From assembly GCA_014529385.2 (NCBI GenBank), contig CM043971.1:26142769-26198768 (forward strand): a stretch of 56,000 bases of DNA, read 5' to 3'. The first letter of the stretch is position 1, and the number at the start of each line of letters is the position of its first letter. This document shows positions 10,260 to 21,679 of this stretch, piece by piece. The notes beneath the pieces were generated by a model that was not told where the DNA came from, ran no database searches, and saw nothing but the letters and a program-made list of their open reading frames with translations. A program made the translations under genes and the position numbers. Source of the DNA: Adiantum capillus-veneris (taxonomy: Eukaryota; Streptophyta; Polypodiopsida; Polypodiales; Pteridaceae).

Positions 10260-12480
10260 AAAAACTTGCGCATAAAAATAATTAACGGTAAATTCACTAT
10301 ATTTAGAAGGTTTTACACTAAATTTCTTCAAACTCTTTAGATTTTCTCACCTTCAAGTTTTGAATTTAGAGGTAATTTCCAAACTCAAGCATTGGTACAA
10401 ACCGTCAGCAGCTAGTCATACTTGGTTGGGTCCTCGCTAGAGGGACATGTACCTTGTGCTCACTTGGTGCTCATTTTGTTAGGGTTCTTACCCTTGAACA
10501 CTCGAGTCCTAGGGTGGGTCACCCGAGGAGGAGGTTCCTAGCTTGTTGCTATGAGATCTCTCCGCTTTTTCCAATACATGTGGTGCATCAATTAGGTAGC
10601 AATGGTGATGCCTACGTGTGACTCTTTCTTGCCGATGGTACGCGGACCTTGCCCGACCATGTTTCATAGCTAATATTCAGAAGTAACATGTGTATCCTCC
10701 ATCAAGACATCCTGCCCTACGCATCTCCTGGGGCACTCGACGCTTGAGGATAGAGGCTCATGGCGCTCCTGGCTCGTGGAGTCACTATTGCAAACTAATC
10801 AGGTTTCTCAATAGCACCAAGGTTTTTGGGTTTCTTAACAAATTGGCTATCCTCTTCCCACTCACCCTTACGAGAATTAGAGTGAGCATTTTCATGAGAC
10901 TACCTTGAGAACATAGACTACCTTGCTCTTTGACGGACCATCTCTCATTTGGACCTCTTTAACCTTGGCTCCGTGTTGAGATAGATCCACAAGCAATAGA
11001 GATAGCATTTGGACAAGTGTCCTTCTTTTCCCGTTTGAGAGAGAGATATTAGTTAATTAAGTAAATGCATCTAAGTTCTCATTGGACCTCCCCAAAGGCC
11101 ATCCAATAGGCTTTAGACACAACATGAGGGCAACATGGGTAGGTGCTAAAAGCACATATCTATATTCACTTACTCTTGTTTCATTCATTTTCCCACATTA
11201 AATGATCTGTTCAATATGAGAAAATCATTTGGGATAGGTAAATATTAGATTTTATTTCATCATTTGCATTTGCGGTGAGCTGAGGTCAAACCAATGAGGT
11301 AGAAAAGAGAGCTCTAAACTTTTCCTTGGCAAGATGTTCATTAGCCAGAACTATAAGATTTCACATTGCTTGTCTCCATGATCTGGTTGCAAAAGCCATG
11401 GCTCTAGTGCCTCTAATGTATGTCTCTCATTCATAAGCTACCTTACCGAGCTGTAAAATGACCGAGCTCAACAAAGATGTTCGGTTGCGAGTTATTGTGG
11501 GAAGCTTTCTCAATTGGAAACAAGATTCTTATTAGAGGGCTTAGCCCAAATATTTTCTCTCGATGTAAAGCACCTTTAGAGGATCCTTTGCATTTGTTTA
11601 ATGGTTTCCCTTCTTCATTCAAAACCACATAGTGTGCCAAAACCACACGGTAGACACTAAAGAAAGATGAAATAATGGCACATGAATTGTCTACAATGTG
11701 CAAAAACATACAATCAAATGACCCTAGTGTGCTTCCAGTTATAGTTTTTTTTTTGGTTCACACGTGTAATCACAACCATTCTCCTTTCCTTTGCCATAAT
11801 TAATGGTAGAATGCACCATCCCCTTAATTAGACATATGGAATGCATTGCTAAACAAGGATTCATACAATGATGATTGTAAAGCCTTACTAGGAGCATGAA
11901 CCTATATTGAGTAACATGTGTAACTATAGCCAACCTTACCTATATTACCCATAAATGTACCATCAAAAGATCAAAAACTTTTGGTTGACTACTATACAAG
12001 ACTTGAAAATGTATGACATTGCAAAATTGACTCAAAGGTGGATACCTTATTGGGAGCGAGAGATATAAAATGTTTATTTGCATTTGCAAAAAGCTTCCTT
12101 TTTTTATTTTCATATGTAGGATTCCTTGAGGTTCCCGCTTAATATTAAAATCTTTCTATTTAAGAAATTAACATCTAACCAGTTTTCTTGCTGCTTATAA
12201 CCCTTAGCCACACAACCATTCTTTGATTCCATGTAAAGAGAGAGAATGATAGAGCTTGAGCTCTTGCAAGCAAGCATGCACTGTCATAATACTCAATATC
12301 TAATTCTCCTAAATGATTTTGTCATGTTAAAATGATAATTTAATATGGGAAAGTGCCAGGGGAGGAAAAGCTAGAATATTGGTTAAGCTAGCAGATCGGC
12401 CATAGTAGGGATCCAAAGGGGGGGCCATATGCAAAAGAGCCATGTGCAACAATGGGCTAAAAAGACCCTAAGGTTCAGCC
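10260..12480. other. Gene-free stretch inside the TIR unit
   Basis: No domain or long frame stands out. The sequence is AT-rich with short GC-richer pieces (10400-10800). It contains a short GA-rich patch near 11037 and an A/T run near 11745. Nothing is assignable. Confidence 0.5.
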
Positions 12481-12685
12481 CATTAAGACTTCCAAAATGC
12501 TAAGGTTCCAAAATTCAAAGGTTGTGTCCAAAGGTCAACCATGGGGGAATTGGATGCTTTGTGTGTGTCCCAAAATTCTTTACAAATCCCTACATAGGAG
12601 GGGGTGAGCCTTGCTTGTAGGGGATGAGAGAGAAAGTCAGACACACACACACACACACAAGCTCCCTTTACACAAAGGGAATGAG

Positions 12686-13065
12686 AGACACATGTCAGCT
12701 CCCTAGCCCAGATGCCCACAAGGTGTACCCAATTCCTATTGGATGGCCTTGGAGGTGGACCAATGAGAATAAGGCTAGATTAAATCTAGTTTAATTAATT
12801 TAAAAACACTTAATAAAAGAACCAATGAGAATCAAGCTCTCTAGAAGACTATTGGACAGTCTCCCAAGGGGACCAATGAGCATTCATCAGCCCAATGGCT
12901 TGCCTGATTCCTATTGGCCAGGAGGCAAAGGGGTCCAATGAGCATTTAGTTGCATTTACTAAGTACCTAAAGCTCTTACAAAAGGGGAAAGGGGGACACA
13001 TGTCAGAAGGCTATCACTTATACTGCTTAATTACCATTGGCTAGCCCTGGGGAGGTCCAATGAGG
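12686..13065. repeat. Degenerate repeat of ATTGG-N17-CCAAT inverted pairs, about 61-bp period
   Basis: ATTGG and CCAAT pairs start at 12738/12760, 12851/12873, 12913/12935 and 13036/13057. Start-to-start spacing is 22, 22, 22 and 21 bp. A further CCAATGAG lies at 12822. Distances between successive CCAAT copies are 62, 51, 62 and 122 bp. GACACATGTCAG also recurs (about 12686 and 12995). The pairs are embedded in otherwise diverged sequence. Confidence 0.6.
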
Positions 13066-13470
13066 CTGTAGCATGAGAAAATAGCAAGAGGGGTCGACCA
13101 AGAGAGAGAGGGGGCTGAATTTTCAAAGGCATTGTTGACTCACACACACACACAACTCATGTGTGGAAGTAGGAAGACACACTCTCTCTTCTCAAGCTTT
13201 AATGGAAAGCTTATCACCTACTCCAAGCTTGTGAGAAGGGAGGCCTACACCAACAACTCTTGGCTTTGTGATGCAAATCCAACCAAGAGCCAAGCTTCAA
13301 TGCATGCTCATCTCCTCTACCATGCTAATTACTGAGCTAAGCTATGCTAATATGAGTGATTATGTGAGGAGATGTACATCTTTCTTGTATGAATACTCCT
13401 TCTTCCTCTCAATCTACTCTCATACCCCACTAGCTCTCACCATCTTCGAAGGTGTGTGAGGTCTTGGGTC

Positions 13471-13480
13471 TGATACCATG
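13471..13480 (-). other. Possible primer-binding site of an old minus-strand LTR element
   Basis: Forward TCTGATACCA followed by TGAGGGAATT. On the minus strand this reads ...CCCTCA then TGGTATCAGA, the arrangement of an LTR end next to an initiator-Met-tRNA site. I could not find a matching second LTR. Confidence 0.3.
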
Positions 13481-13489
13481 AGGGAATTG

Positions 13490-14201
13490 ATGTTGTGTTT
13501 GATAAGTGTTTTGCTAGGTGCATGAGGTTTCCATCTTCATTTCACTAACTAGTCTTGAAGGAACACAAAGAATTGTATTGTACAATGTCTCTCTTGATGG
13601 GAGAAACCATAATACAAAGCCTTTTGGAAGGGGGACCGGCTCCATGCAAATCCGGTCCTCAACTGTTGTCAATAGCTTAATTTCTCTCTCTTTTGAAAGT
13701 ATTATTCATGCTATCTAACTAGGTGTTATGCTTTTTGTTGCTCTCTCTCTCCACCCAAGCACTCTTGTTATTCTGATTAGGAAACTATTCTAATGAAATG
13801 CTCACTATGTTCATGCTATTTTCCGCTACACACAAGTTACTAGGCCATTAAATGTTACATGTACACAATTAAGAGAGCACACAATGGAGATGGAGGTTCA
13901 AAATATAACATAATAAGGAGACTGCATACAATAGAATTCAAAAACACAAAACCAATAGCAATTGAGCTAACAAGACAAGGACTATCACTCTTCATGAGAG
14001 ACTAGCCCAACCATATAGGGGCGAGAGATTCCCACTACTTTCTTGGGCATTTGCAAGGCATGGTACATTACAAAAACACATGGTATCCATCATGGGCATG
14101 GCATGTTGCTCAATAAACGAGTTGTGACTTACTTGGTTAATTTTGATTGTATTTTAGTGTTTTATGAAAGGTATGTGCATATGGGGTATTTTTCAATCTA
14201 G
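13490..14201. other. Gene-free stretch left of copia element 1
   Basis: I see no coding signal or repeat family. The sequence immediately left of the insertion ends GTATT, the copia target duplication. Confidence 0.5.
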
Positions 14202-14206
14202 GTATT

Positions 14207-14349
14207 TGTTGCAGCTATATATAGCTCACTCTACTCAACTTAGTCTCACCTATATATTTGTATCTTGTCCTCAATATGAATCAGTCTTTGGGAGCGTACA
14301 TGGTGTGTCTCTTGTCTCGTCTCTCTCTCCTTCTCTCTACATCTCAACA
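14207..14349 (+). repeat. 5' LTR of copia element 1
   Basis: TGTTG...CAACA, 143 bp. A TATATATTTG box lies at 14251-14260, and a TC-rich 3' part runs into the primer-binding site. Confidence 0.97.
14250..14258 (+). promoter_or_regulatory. LTR TATA box, copia element 1
   Basis: CTATATATT inside a 143-bp LTR. Transcripts would start some 25-35 bp downstream in the R region. Confidence 0.55.
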
Positions 14350-14361
14350 TGGTATCAGAGC
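14350..14361 (+). other. Primer-binding site, copia element 1
   Basis: TGGTATCAGAGC, complementary to the 3' end of plant initiator-Met tRNA, with no spacer after the LTR. Confidence 0.95.
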
Positions 14362-15122
14362 GGTAAAGATCACGCGCCGATTCAATTCATGGTGACAAAA
14401 TAGTAAGTGTATACGATTCGCATGTAAGTTTCAAAATTGCTACAAATTTTAGTTTTGAGCGTTGATTCTTGTTAACTGTGGTTATTTTGTGTTAAGAAGA
14501 ATATGATTATTGTTTTGTGTGGTGTTTACTGCTAATCAATCTAATCGTTGATTACGTTTTCTTGTTGATGACACCCTAAACTTCATCTCAATTTTCGGGG
14601 GCCTTCTGCTCAAAATTTGGAGAAACGGAAAACGCACTTTTCATCCAAAACTTAATCGTCTCCACGAGCTCTTCGATTTGAGTTCTAGGTTTGCGTCAAT
14701 GGGAGTTCGAAGCAGAAAGTTATGCTGTTTTTACTGCAAATTGAGCTTGACGCAGCTTTCTTCGTCGTGCGTCTTCGTGAAGCGTCCGCGATCGTTTTTC
14801 TAATTTTGGCGTTAACTTTTTTGAGCAAATTTAGCCTTATTCATATTGTGTCCGCGGTCAATCTTGCGTCTCACGTCACTCTATTTGAGGAGTCTCGTCT
14901 CACGTCACTCTATTTTGAGGACTCTTTTATTATTGACGTCTCCTTTTCCCTGCTTTTTTGAATGACGTCTCTCACATCTTTGGACGTGTATTGAGCATCC
15001 TTCTTGCGTTTATCGTTGATAGAACACAGTCGTCATATTTCTCGCATTCTAAATTGCAGCCTTCACCATATATGGTGTGCAGATTCAGCGATCTTATCTT
15101 ATACGTCTTCTCGCAACCAGAT

Positions 15123-18100
15123 ATGGCTATGACTATTCTCGTCAACGGATTTCCTTCTGGACAGTGTTCTGTTCCTCCTTTCCAAGGCCAAGGATTTCCA
15201 GGGTGGAAAGCAAAGATGTTGTTAATTCTTGAAGGAGATGAACTCTCTGATGTTGTCCTTGGAAATCGTGTTTGTCCGCCTCAGCCTATTGATACGGATC
15301 ATGATAACACGCTTATTACTGAAGGACCTATATTTGAAGATTGGAATGTTGTGTATACGGATTGGCAACGACGTGATAAAGCAGCTCGTCGGTATATTCT
15401 TTCTGCTCTTAGTGATTCTCTTTTGCTTGATATGTATGAACTGCCTACTTCTCACGACGTATGGAAGTACCTTATTGCAAACTTTCAGAAGAAATCTGTT
15501 ACAGAAATAGTTTATTTGAGAGGGTTACTTAATAAACTACAATATGAAGTTGGTACTGCTATGACGGCACATATTGAGTCTTTCAAATCTATTATTAATC
15601 AACTTGCTGCTGCCGGTGATCCTGTTTCACAAAAGCAACTGATTACACTTCTCCTTGATACGGTGAAGGACTCCTCTTATGATAACATTGTTACTATTCT
15701 CTCTAATAAAGATGGTCTTGATTTCGACCAAGCCTGCATGTCTTTAATTGAATACTCTAAACGTCAAGAACGACGTAATGCTGGTCATGATACAGCTATG
15801 ATTTCACAAGAGGAGACTAAGTCACAACAGATGGAACATGTTTTTTATGCTCGAAGACGTCCATTTCAAAGAGGAAATCGCAGAGGTGGCCGCCGTGGTA
15901 ATATTTTCTCTCGTCTCAAATTTCCTAGTAAGCAATGTTCTTACTGCAACAGAAATGGCCATACTGAAGATGATTGTTGGGCACGTCAATATGATGAAGA
16001 ACACAATATTACTACGAAACAACCACGTTTATCTAGAGACTCTACTTCTTCTTCTTGTGAATATTGTGGACGATCTAATCATCCCACTCATATGTGCTAC
16101 AAGCGTCGATTTGACACAGATCGTAATAGAGCATATGCTACTGAACATCGAAACAACATTGTACCAGAAACAATCTGCGTCCTATGTTCTGTTTCTCTAG
16201 ACAGAATACTTCATGTGCGTGATGGTTCACTTTTTATTGTTGATTCTGGTGCTACACGAAATATGACATATCAGTCTAAGTGGTTCCATAACTATCATCC
16301 ACTACCAGTTCAACGTGTTGTTTATCTTGCTGATGATACGACTTGTCAAGTGAAGGGTATTGGAGATTTATATCTTGGTACCTTATCTTCTTCCACTCAA
16401 ATTTTGCGAGGAGTATTACATATACCAGATCTTCAACGTAATCTTCTTTCAGTTGCTAGACTTGTTGATCTTGGTCTCTTTGTTGGATTTGATCATACCA
16501 AATGCCAAATTGAGAAAGATGGACAGACTATAGCCACCGCTCCTCGAAATGGTAATTTGTTTGAACTCTCTCTCAATGATGCTGTAGCAAATGTTGTTAC
16601 TGCTCCAGGTGATCATGATTGCAAAGTATGGCATCACCGTTTTGTTCATGCTGATTTCTCAAAACTCCTTGATCTTCAGCGTCGTGATCGTGTTCATGGC
16701 ATGGATCTTAAAGCTCATCCCCATATGGGAATTTTTGAGTTTTGTGCTCTTGGGAAACATAATCGTAAACCCTTTCCTCTTTCAAATACAACTCATTCTC
16801 ATGACATATTGGATCTTGTTCATACTGATATATGTGGACCTCTACCTTCGTCGAGATCACAATATCGCTACTTTATTACTTTCATTGATGATTTCTCATG
16901 GTATACGACTGTAAATTTACCTTGACAAAAATCTGAGGCCTTATCTGTTTTCAAACAATTCCACAAGGCTGCGGAACTTCAAATTGGTCGTCGTCTTAAG
17001 AAGCTGTGTAGTAATAATGGAGGCGAATATGTTTCTCGAGAGTTTGTGAATTACTGTGTTGACAGTGGAATTCATCATGAACACACTATTCCATATTCAC
17101 CTCAACAGAATGGCGTTGCTGAACGAAAGAATCGCACTATTCTCAATGCTGTAAGATGTATGCTGATTCATTCTGGGCTATCTTGTGTTTTCTGGGCTGA
17201 AGCTACTTTGACAGCAATATTTATTTAGAATCATCTTCCTACTACTGCACCCTCTGGTAAGATACCCATCACAACATGGATAGGTGACATTCCTTCTGTA
17301 TCTCATTTCAAAACCTTTGGATGTATTGCTTATATTCATGTTCCCAAAGAAACACGAACAAAGCTTGATGCTCCTGGTCTTAAAGTTATTTTTATTGGAT
17401 ATTCTCACACTTCCAAAGGCTACAAATTCTATGACCCTTCCTCCAAGAAAGTAATTGTGAATCGTGATGCTACTTTTAACGAACAGCTTATGGGAGGTTC
17501 ATGGTCCATGGATGATTCTGATGATACTAAATCATTGCTTCAAGCTTTTCCATTTCTTTCAGATGATGAAGCTCTTCCTATAGAGAAACTTTCCTCTTCA
17601 CAACCATCCATTCCGAATGCTATCAATGATGATATTGATATTTTTGTTGATCTGCCTATTGATTTTGAACATGGCTCATGTCATGTTTATGACGATGATA
17701 TTGTTGACAATGCTTTTTCTACTTCTGAAGATCCCGTTACTTATGATGAAGCTATCTCTTCACCACAAAAGGATCAATGGAAAGAGGCTATGGAAGCAGA
17801 GTACGATTCTCTTATCTCTAAAGGTACATGGATACTAACTGAATTACCTCCTGGTCGTACAACTATTAAGTGTAAGTGGGTGTATAAGACAAAAGTAAAA
17901 GCAGATGGATCTTTTGACAAGTTCAAGGCACGTTTAGTTGCAAAAGGTTACTCCCAAGTAACTGGTGCTGATTATCAAGAGACCTTTTCACCAGTTGTTC
18001 GTATTGCAAGTGTTCGAGTTTTATTGGCATTTGCTGTTCAATTTGATTTAGAAGCTCATCAAATGGATGTACGAACTGCTTTTCTTAACGGTGACTTGGA

Positions 18101-19310
18101 AGAGGAAATTTATATGGAACAACCAGAAGGGTTTGATATTCCAGGTAAAGAAGACCTTGTTGCTCAAGTGCATAAGGCACTATATGGTCTTAAACAAGCT
18201 TCGCGAGCCTGGTATACAAAATTTGATCTTTTTCTCACCTCTAAAGGATTCATCTCTTGCTCTTCAGACCCCAACTTATACATAAAACGCCAAGGTAGCA
18301 GTTTTGTGATTCTTGCTCTTTATGTGGATGATACCATCCTTGTTTCCAATGACTTAGGATTTCTTCAGCAAGTGAAAAAGTTATTGTATTCTGCATTTGA
18401 TATGGTGGATCTTGGAGAGATTCACTCGTGTCTTGGCATTCAAATCCAACGGAATCGTACAAAAGGTATTTTATTTCTTCGACAATCACAGTTTATTGCA
18501 GATACTATTCAAAAGTTTGGTATGGAATCTGCACATTCAGCCAACACACCTTGTCTTGCGAGCTCTATGAAGAACACTTCTGACAATGGCGGTCAACTTG
18601 TCACAAATCAGCCTTATGCTAACTTGATTGGATGTCTTCAGTTTGTTGGCATGAACACTTGTCCTGATATTCTGTTTGTTGCTAATTATCTTGGACAACA
18701 TCTTGCACTTCCTTCTCTTAAGCATTGGTCTGCAGCAAAGCGTGTGTTGAAATACTTGAAAGGCACTACAGATTTTGGTTTGGTCTATCGACGACAACTC
18801 ACATCGAACTCTATACAATCTCTTTCTCTTTTGGGTTACACGGATGCAGACTGGGCAAGCTCACATGTATCTATGCGATCTACTAGTGGAAACTGCTTCT
18901 TTATAAATGGTTGTCTTGTTTCTTGGACCAGCAAGAAACAACGTTGTGTTGCACTTTCTACGACTAAGTCAGAATATGTTGCAGCATCACTTGCAGCTCG
19001 TGAGTTGATATGGCTTCGACAAATGCTGGTTGATATTGGTCAATCTCCTCTTTTTAGCACACCCTTGTGGTGTGACAACCAAAGTGCTATTAGTCTTGCA
19101 AAAGACTATGTTCAACATAATAAGTCAAAGCACATTGCTGTCCATTGTCATTATGTCAGGTATGAAGTACGCAAAGGAACCATTATGGTTGAACACTGTC
19201 CAAGTGATCATATGATTGCAGACATTCTGACCAAAGGCCTCAACGAGTCACGTTTCATCCTCTTGCGCTCGGAGCTTGGAGTTGCTTCGGCCTCACTCTT
19301 TCTAGATTAG
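15123..19310 (+). pseudogene. gag-pol polyprotein of copia element 1, two nonsense codons
   Basis: One frame of 1395 codons plus stop. The start MAMTILVNGF is chosen because homology to element 2 begins there, although the frame is open upstream to 14958. It runs from a UBN2-type gag to two zinc knuckles (CSYCNRNGHTEDDC, CEYCGRSNHPTHMC), then the protease motif VDSGAT. Integrase begins WHHRFVH, and the core has HTDICGP, then CSNNGGEY where the catalytic Asp is Asn (17013-17015), then QQNGVAERKN. RT carries KARLVAKGYSQ, RTAFLNGD and an intact YVDD. RNase H has GYTDADWAS, TKSEYVAA (Glu to Lys at 18966) and DNQSA. TGA at 16923 (codon 601) and TAG at 17226 (codon 702) break it; element 2 reads sense at both. 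The first Cys of the integrase CxxC is Phe. It is not expected to be self-sufficient. Confidence 0.95.
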
Positions 19311-19549
19311 TTTCTTTGCTATTGTAATAGCTTTGTACATATGACATTGTAATCCTATAGGTACCATGCACTATGCACACTCCACATCTGCACATTGTGA
19401 TCTTTGAGTCACTTGTATATTTGTACATAGATGCACAGTTCACTTTCACATCATCATCACTGGTTCATATTTTCACATTGTACAGGGGCTTGGGTTTTTC
19501 CCTTGAACTCCCCAAGGGTTTTTTCATCCAAAGCTAGAGACCTTTGTTT

Positions 19550-19558
19550 GAGTGGGGG
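19550..19558 (+). other. Polypurine tract, copia element 1
   Basis: GAGTGGGGG directly before the 3' LTR. Upstream at 19498-19516 lies CCCTTGAACTCCCCAAGGG, whose arms can pair. The same hairpin occurs in element 2 and in the NA elements. Confidence 0.85.
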
Positions 19559-19701
19559 TGTTGGAGCTATATATGGCTCACTCTACTCAGCTTAGTCTCA
19601 CCTATATATTTGTATCTTGTCCTCAATATGAATCAGTCTTTGGGAGCGTACATGGTGTGTCTCTTGTCTCGTCTCTCTCTCCTTCTCTCTACATCTAAAC
19701 A
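19559..19701 (+). repeat. 3' LTR of copia element 1
   Basis: 143 bp, 4 differences from the 5' LTR (about 97 percent identity by my count), followed by the GTATT target duplication. Confidence 0.97.
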
Positions 19702-19706
19702 GTATT

Positions 19707-21450
19707 AATATGCTCAAAGAAGACTATATCTTTTGCCAAAAAATACCAATGGAGAACTTAAAAGAGTAAGAGAAAGCATGCATGATTGATGGTAAGCATG
19801 TAACCTTATTATTTTTTAATTGAAAACGAAGATGCACTATTAACATGTCCCTTTAGTTCAAATGATTAAGTGCAAATGAGTCCAACAAAATGCAAACCAA
19901 AAAAATTGAATCCAATTAGATCACTTGAATTCAATTTAAAGAGAATTTGAACCATAGCATTGTTCATGAGGCCTCAATTGTCTACATTTTAAAGAAATTA
20001 AGTCAAATGCTAGACCCAAATGCTTCCAATCAATAGCATTTCAAATAAAGTTATCCTAAACCCAAATTGAGTACATCACAACTAGGTCTAGAGGCATCAA
20101 ATGAGTGGGATTGAGATAAATTGAATTAAATTTCATGTTGATTGAATGTCAAACACGTCCGACATAGAGAACTTTAATCATAAACGAGTTTAATTAGTGC
20201 ATTAAAGTGTAACAAGTTCAAGTAACAATTGATAAAACATGGGTGCATAACCTTGATGTTTTGATCAGATGTATGTATGATTTCACTCATTTGTGACTGT
20301 CATTGAAAATGAGTGGACCAAAAGAGTGAAATCGAGTTTCATTCTATTGAAATGAGTTTGACCAAGAAAAATTGAGTTTAGAGGAGTCAATTTACTAAGT
20401 GGCATTAGATCTATTTCAATTGGTTTTTGTACAATAAACCCTAAGTAGCTATAATTGTGTGTAAATGGTAACACTTATATCTATTTCTAGATAAACAAAC
20501 TTACTCTCGACAATTATGGTTTGAGAGCTTTGACTCATTAGAAACTCTTACCCAATGGTTACCATTTACTCAAGTAAATGGTGATATCTATTTCTAGATA
20601 AACAAACATTCTCTCAACAACCATGTTTGAGAGCTTTGACTCATTCAAAACTCTTACCCGGTTCTTCTACTTTGTACCACAAAAGAATATCAACTAAGCT
20701 TGTTGAAAACTTTGAAGAAATCTAGGTTTTAAATACACCTCCACGTTAATATTTTGACCTTGTATTCCAACATAATATGGAAGATGTAAGTATTTTGATT
20801 TAATAAAGTTATAACTTTATGCTTGTGGTCCAAGCTTATGGACATATTTTGAGAAGTTAATGAGACTTTTGAATAATCAACACAACGTGGACTGTACTTC
20901 TAGGGTATCCAATTTACATTTGAATTGGATGTTTTCTTCCTATAGATTGTGATCTAGTTTGTGTTTAGGATTGTATCATTGATATTATTTGGAGGAATAT
21001 AACAGAAATTGTTCAAAAAAATTACAATAATCTCCATCATCTTGTAATATCTTTTCCTCTCTAAGGACAGTGTGTGCAGTGGTGGTACTTGCAAATCAAT
21101 GATAGAGTGTGTGAGATATAAATTTTTTTGATCCCTTCCCTTTTATAGCTTTGTCTATAACTATGAGACTTTATTTTGTTTTTTTATTTATATTGGAAAA
21201 ATAATATATCAATTAAGAAACTTAGTTGATGATCGAGCGAGTGACCATGATATTTGACAATAATTAGTTGTTTAACTATGCTTAATGAATTTTTACTAAA
21301 ATGAAATTAGGGGTAGACAAACTTACTACAATAAGAGTCAATTACTTGATCCATAGTAAGTGAAAATGTACCAAATGAAACACCCTTTGCTATAAAGGAG
21401 TATCTAAACTACCAGATGGGGATGCCAAAGAGCTAGCTACTATGTAGGAG
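19707..21450. other. Gene-free AT-rich stretch inside the TIR unit
   Basis: No coding frame is recognisable. It contains the tandem duplication at 20461-20680. Toward 21450 the subterminal repeats of the right end begin. Confidence 0.5.
20461..20680. repeat. Tandem duplication, about 114-bp unit
   Basis: Two copies of a segment containing ATCTATTTCTAGATAAACAA and GAGAGCTTTGACTCATT, starting near 20463 and 20576. Confidence 0.85.
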
Positions 21451-21635
21451 TTCATGACTTACTAGATGAACTTACTAGATAAAGACGTCCAAGAACAGGC
21501 TTCTATATAATAGGAGTTTATGATTTACTAGATGAATTAGAAAATTGCTAGCTTACTTGCTAGATTAGATGTGAAAGCTCCTACTTGTAACTAGGAATTA
21601 TTGAGCGTGTACTCTAACTTGCTATCTAGAAACAC

Positions 21636-21652
21636 GTCCAAAGCTCCTTGTG
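21636..21652 (-). repeat. Right terminal inverted repeat
   Basis: The perfect inverse of 9112-9128. Sequence beyond it (AAATTGAAAGAGAC) resumes homology to locus 2 at about 43236. Confidence 0.8.
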
Positions 21653-21679
21653 AAATTGAAAGAGACAAAAAAATGCTAA

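Larger units (their letters stand above)
14207..19701 (+). mobile_element. Ty1/copia retrotransposon 1 (complete ends, 5495 bp)
   Basis: LTRs of 143 bp (14207-14349 and 19559-19701) differ at 4 positions. A 5-bp target duplication GTATT is present on both sides (14202-14206, 19702-19706). The primer-binding site TGGTATCAGAGC (14350-14361) abuts the 5' LTR, and the polypurine tract GAGTGGGGG (19550-19558) abuts the 3' LTR. Domain order gag, protease, integrase, RT, RNase H is the copia order. It sits inside the 12.5-kb TIR unit and so is younger than it. Confidence 0.97.
9112..21652. mobile_element. 12.5-kb TIR-bounded unit, CACTA-like DNA transposon (tentative)
   Basis: The ends are perfect 17-bp inverted repeats, CACAAGGAGCTTTGGAC at 9112-9128 and its complement at 21636-21652. 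Weaker similarity continues to about 34 bp. Both ends share subterminal repeats of CTTACTAGAT: 9168-9177, inverted at 9189-9198, 21458-21467, 21471-21480 and a variant at 21524-21533. Locus 2 near 43235-43245 shows the unoccupied site. The base triplets at the junctions (CAA left, AAA right, TAA in locus 2) fit a decayed 3-bp target duplication. CAC ends, subterminal repeats and a 3-bp duplication are typical of CACTA elements. No transposase was recognised. It contains copia element 1; without that it would be about 7 kb. Confidence 0.65.

Noticed and set aside
14722-14961. Short frame in the leader of copia element 1
   Set aside because: It lies between primer site and gag and is frame-disrupted in element 2; leader sequence only.
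15222-15510. Frames in other phases and on the opposite strand within copia gag-pol
   Set aside because: They are shadows of the main polyprotein frame; the same applies across 15822-19449, 46087-50427 and 51044-55319.
14207-19701. Treating the element as an endogenous retrovirus or pararetrovirus
   Set aside because: Domain order integrase before RT, the initiator-Met primer site, 143-bp LTRs and a 5-bp duplication are those of Ty1/copia, and no envelope-like frame is present.
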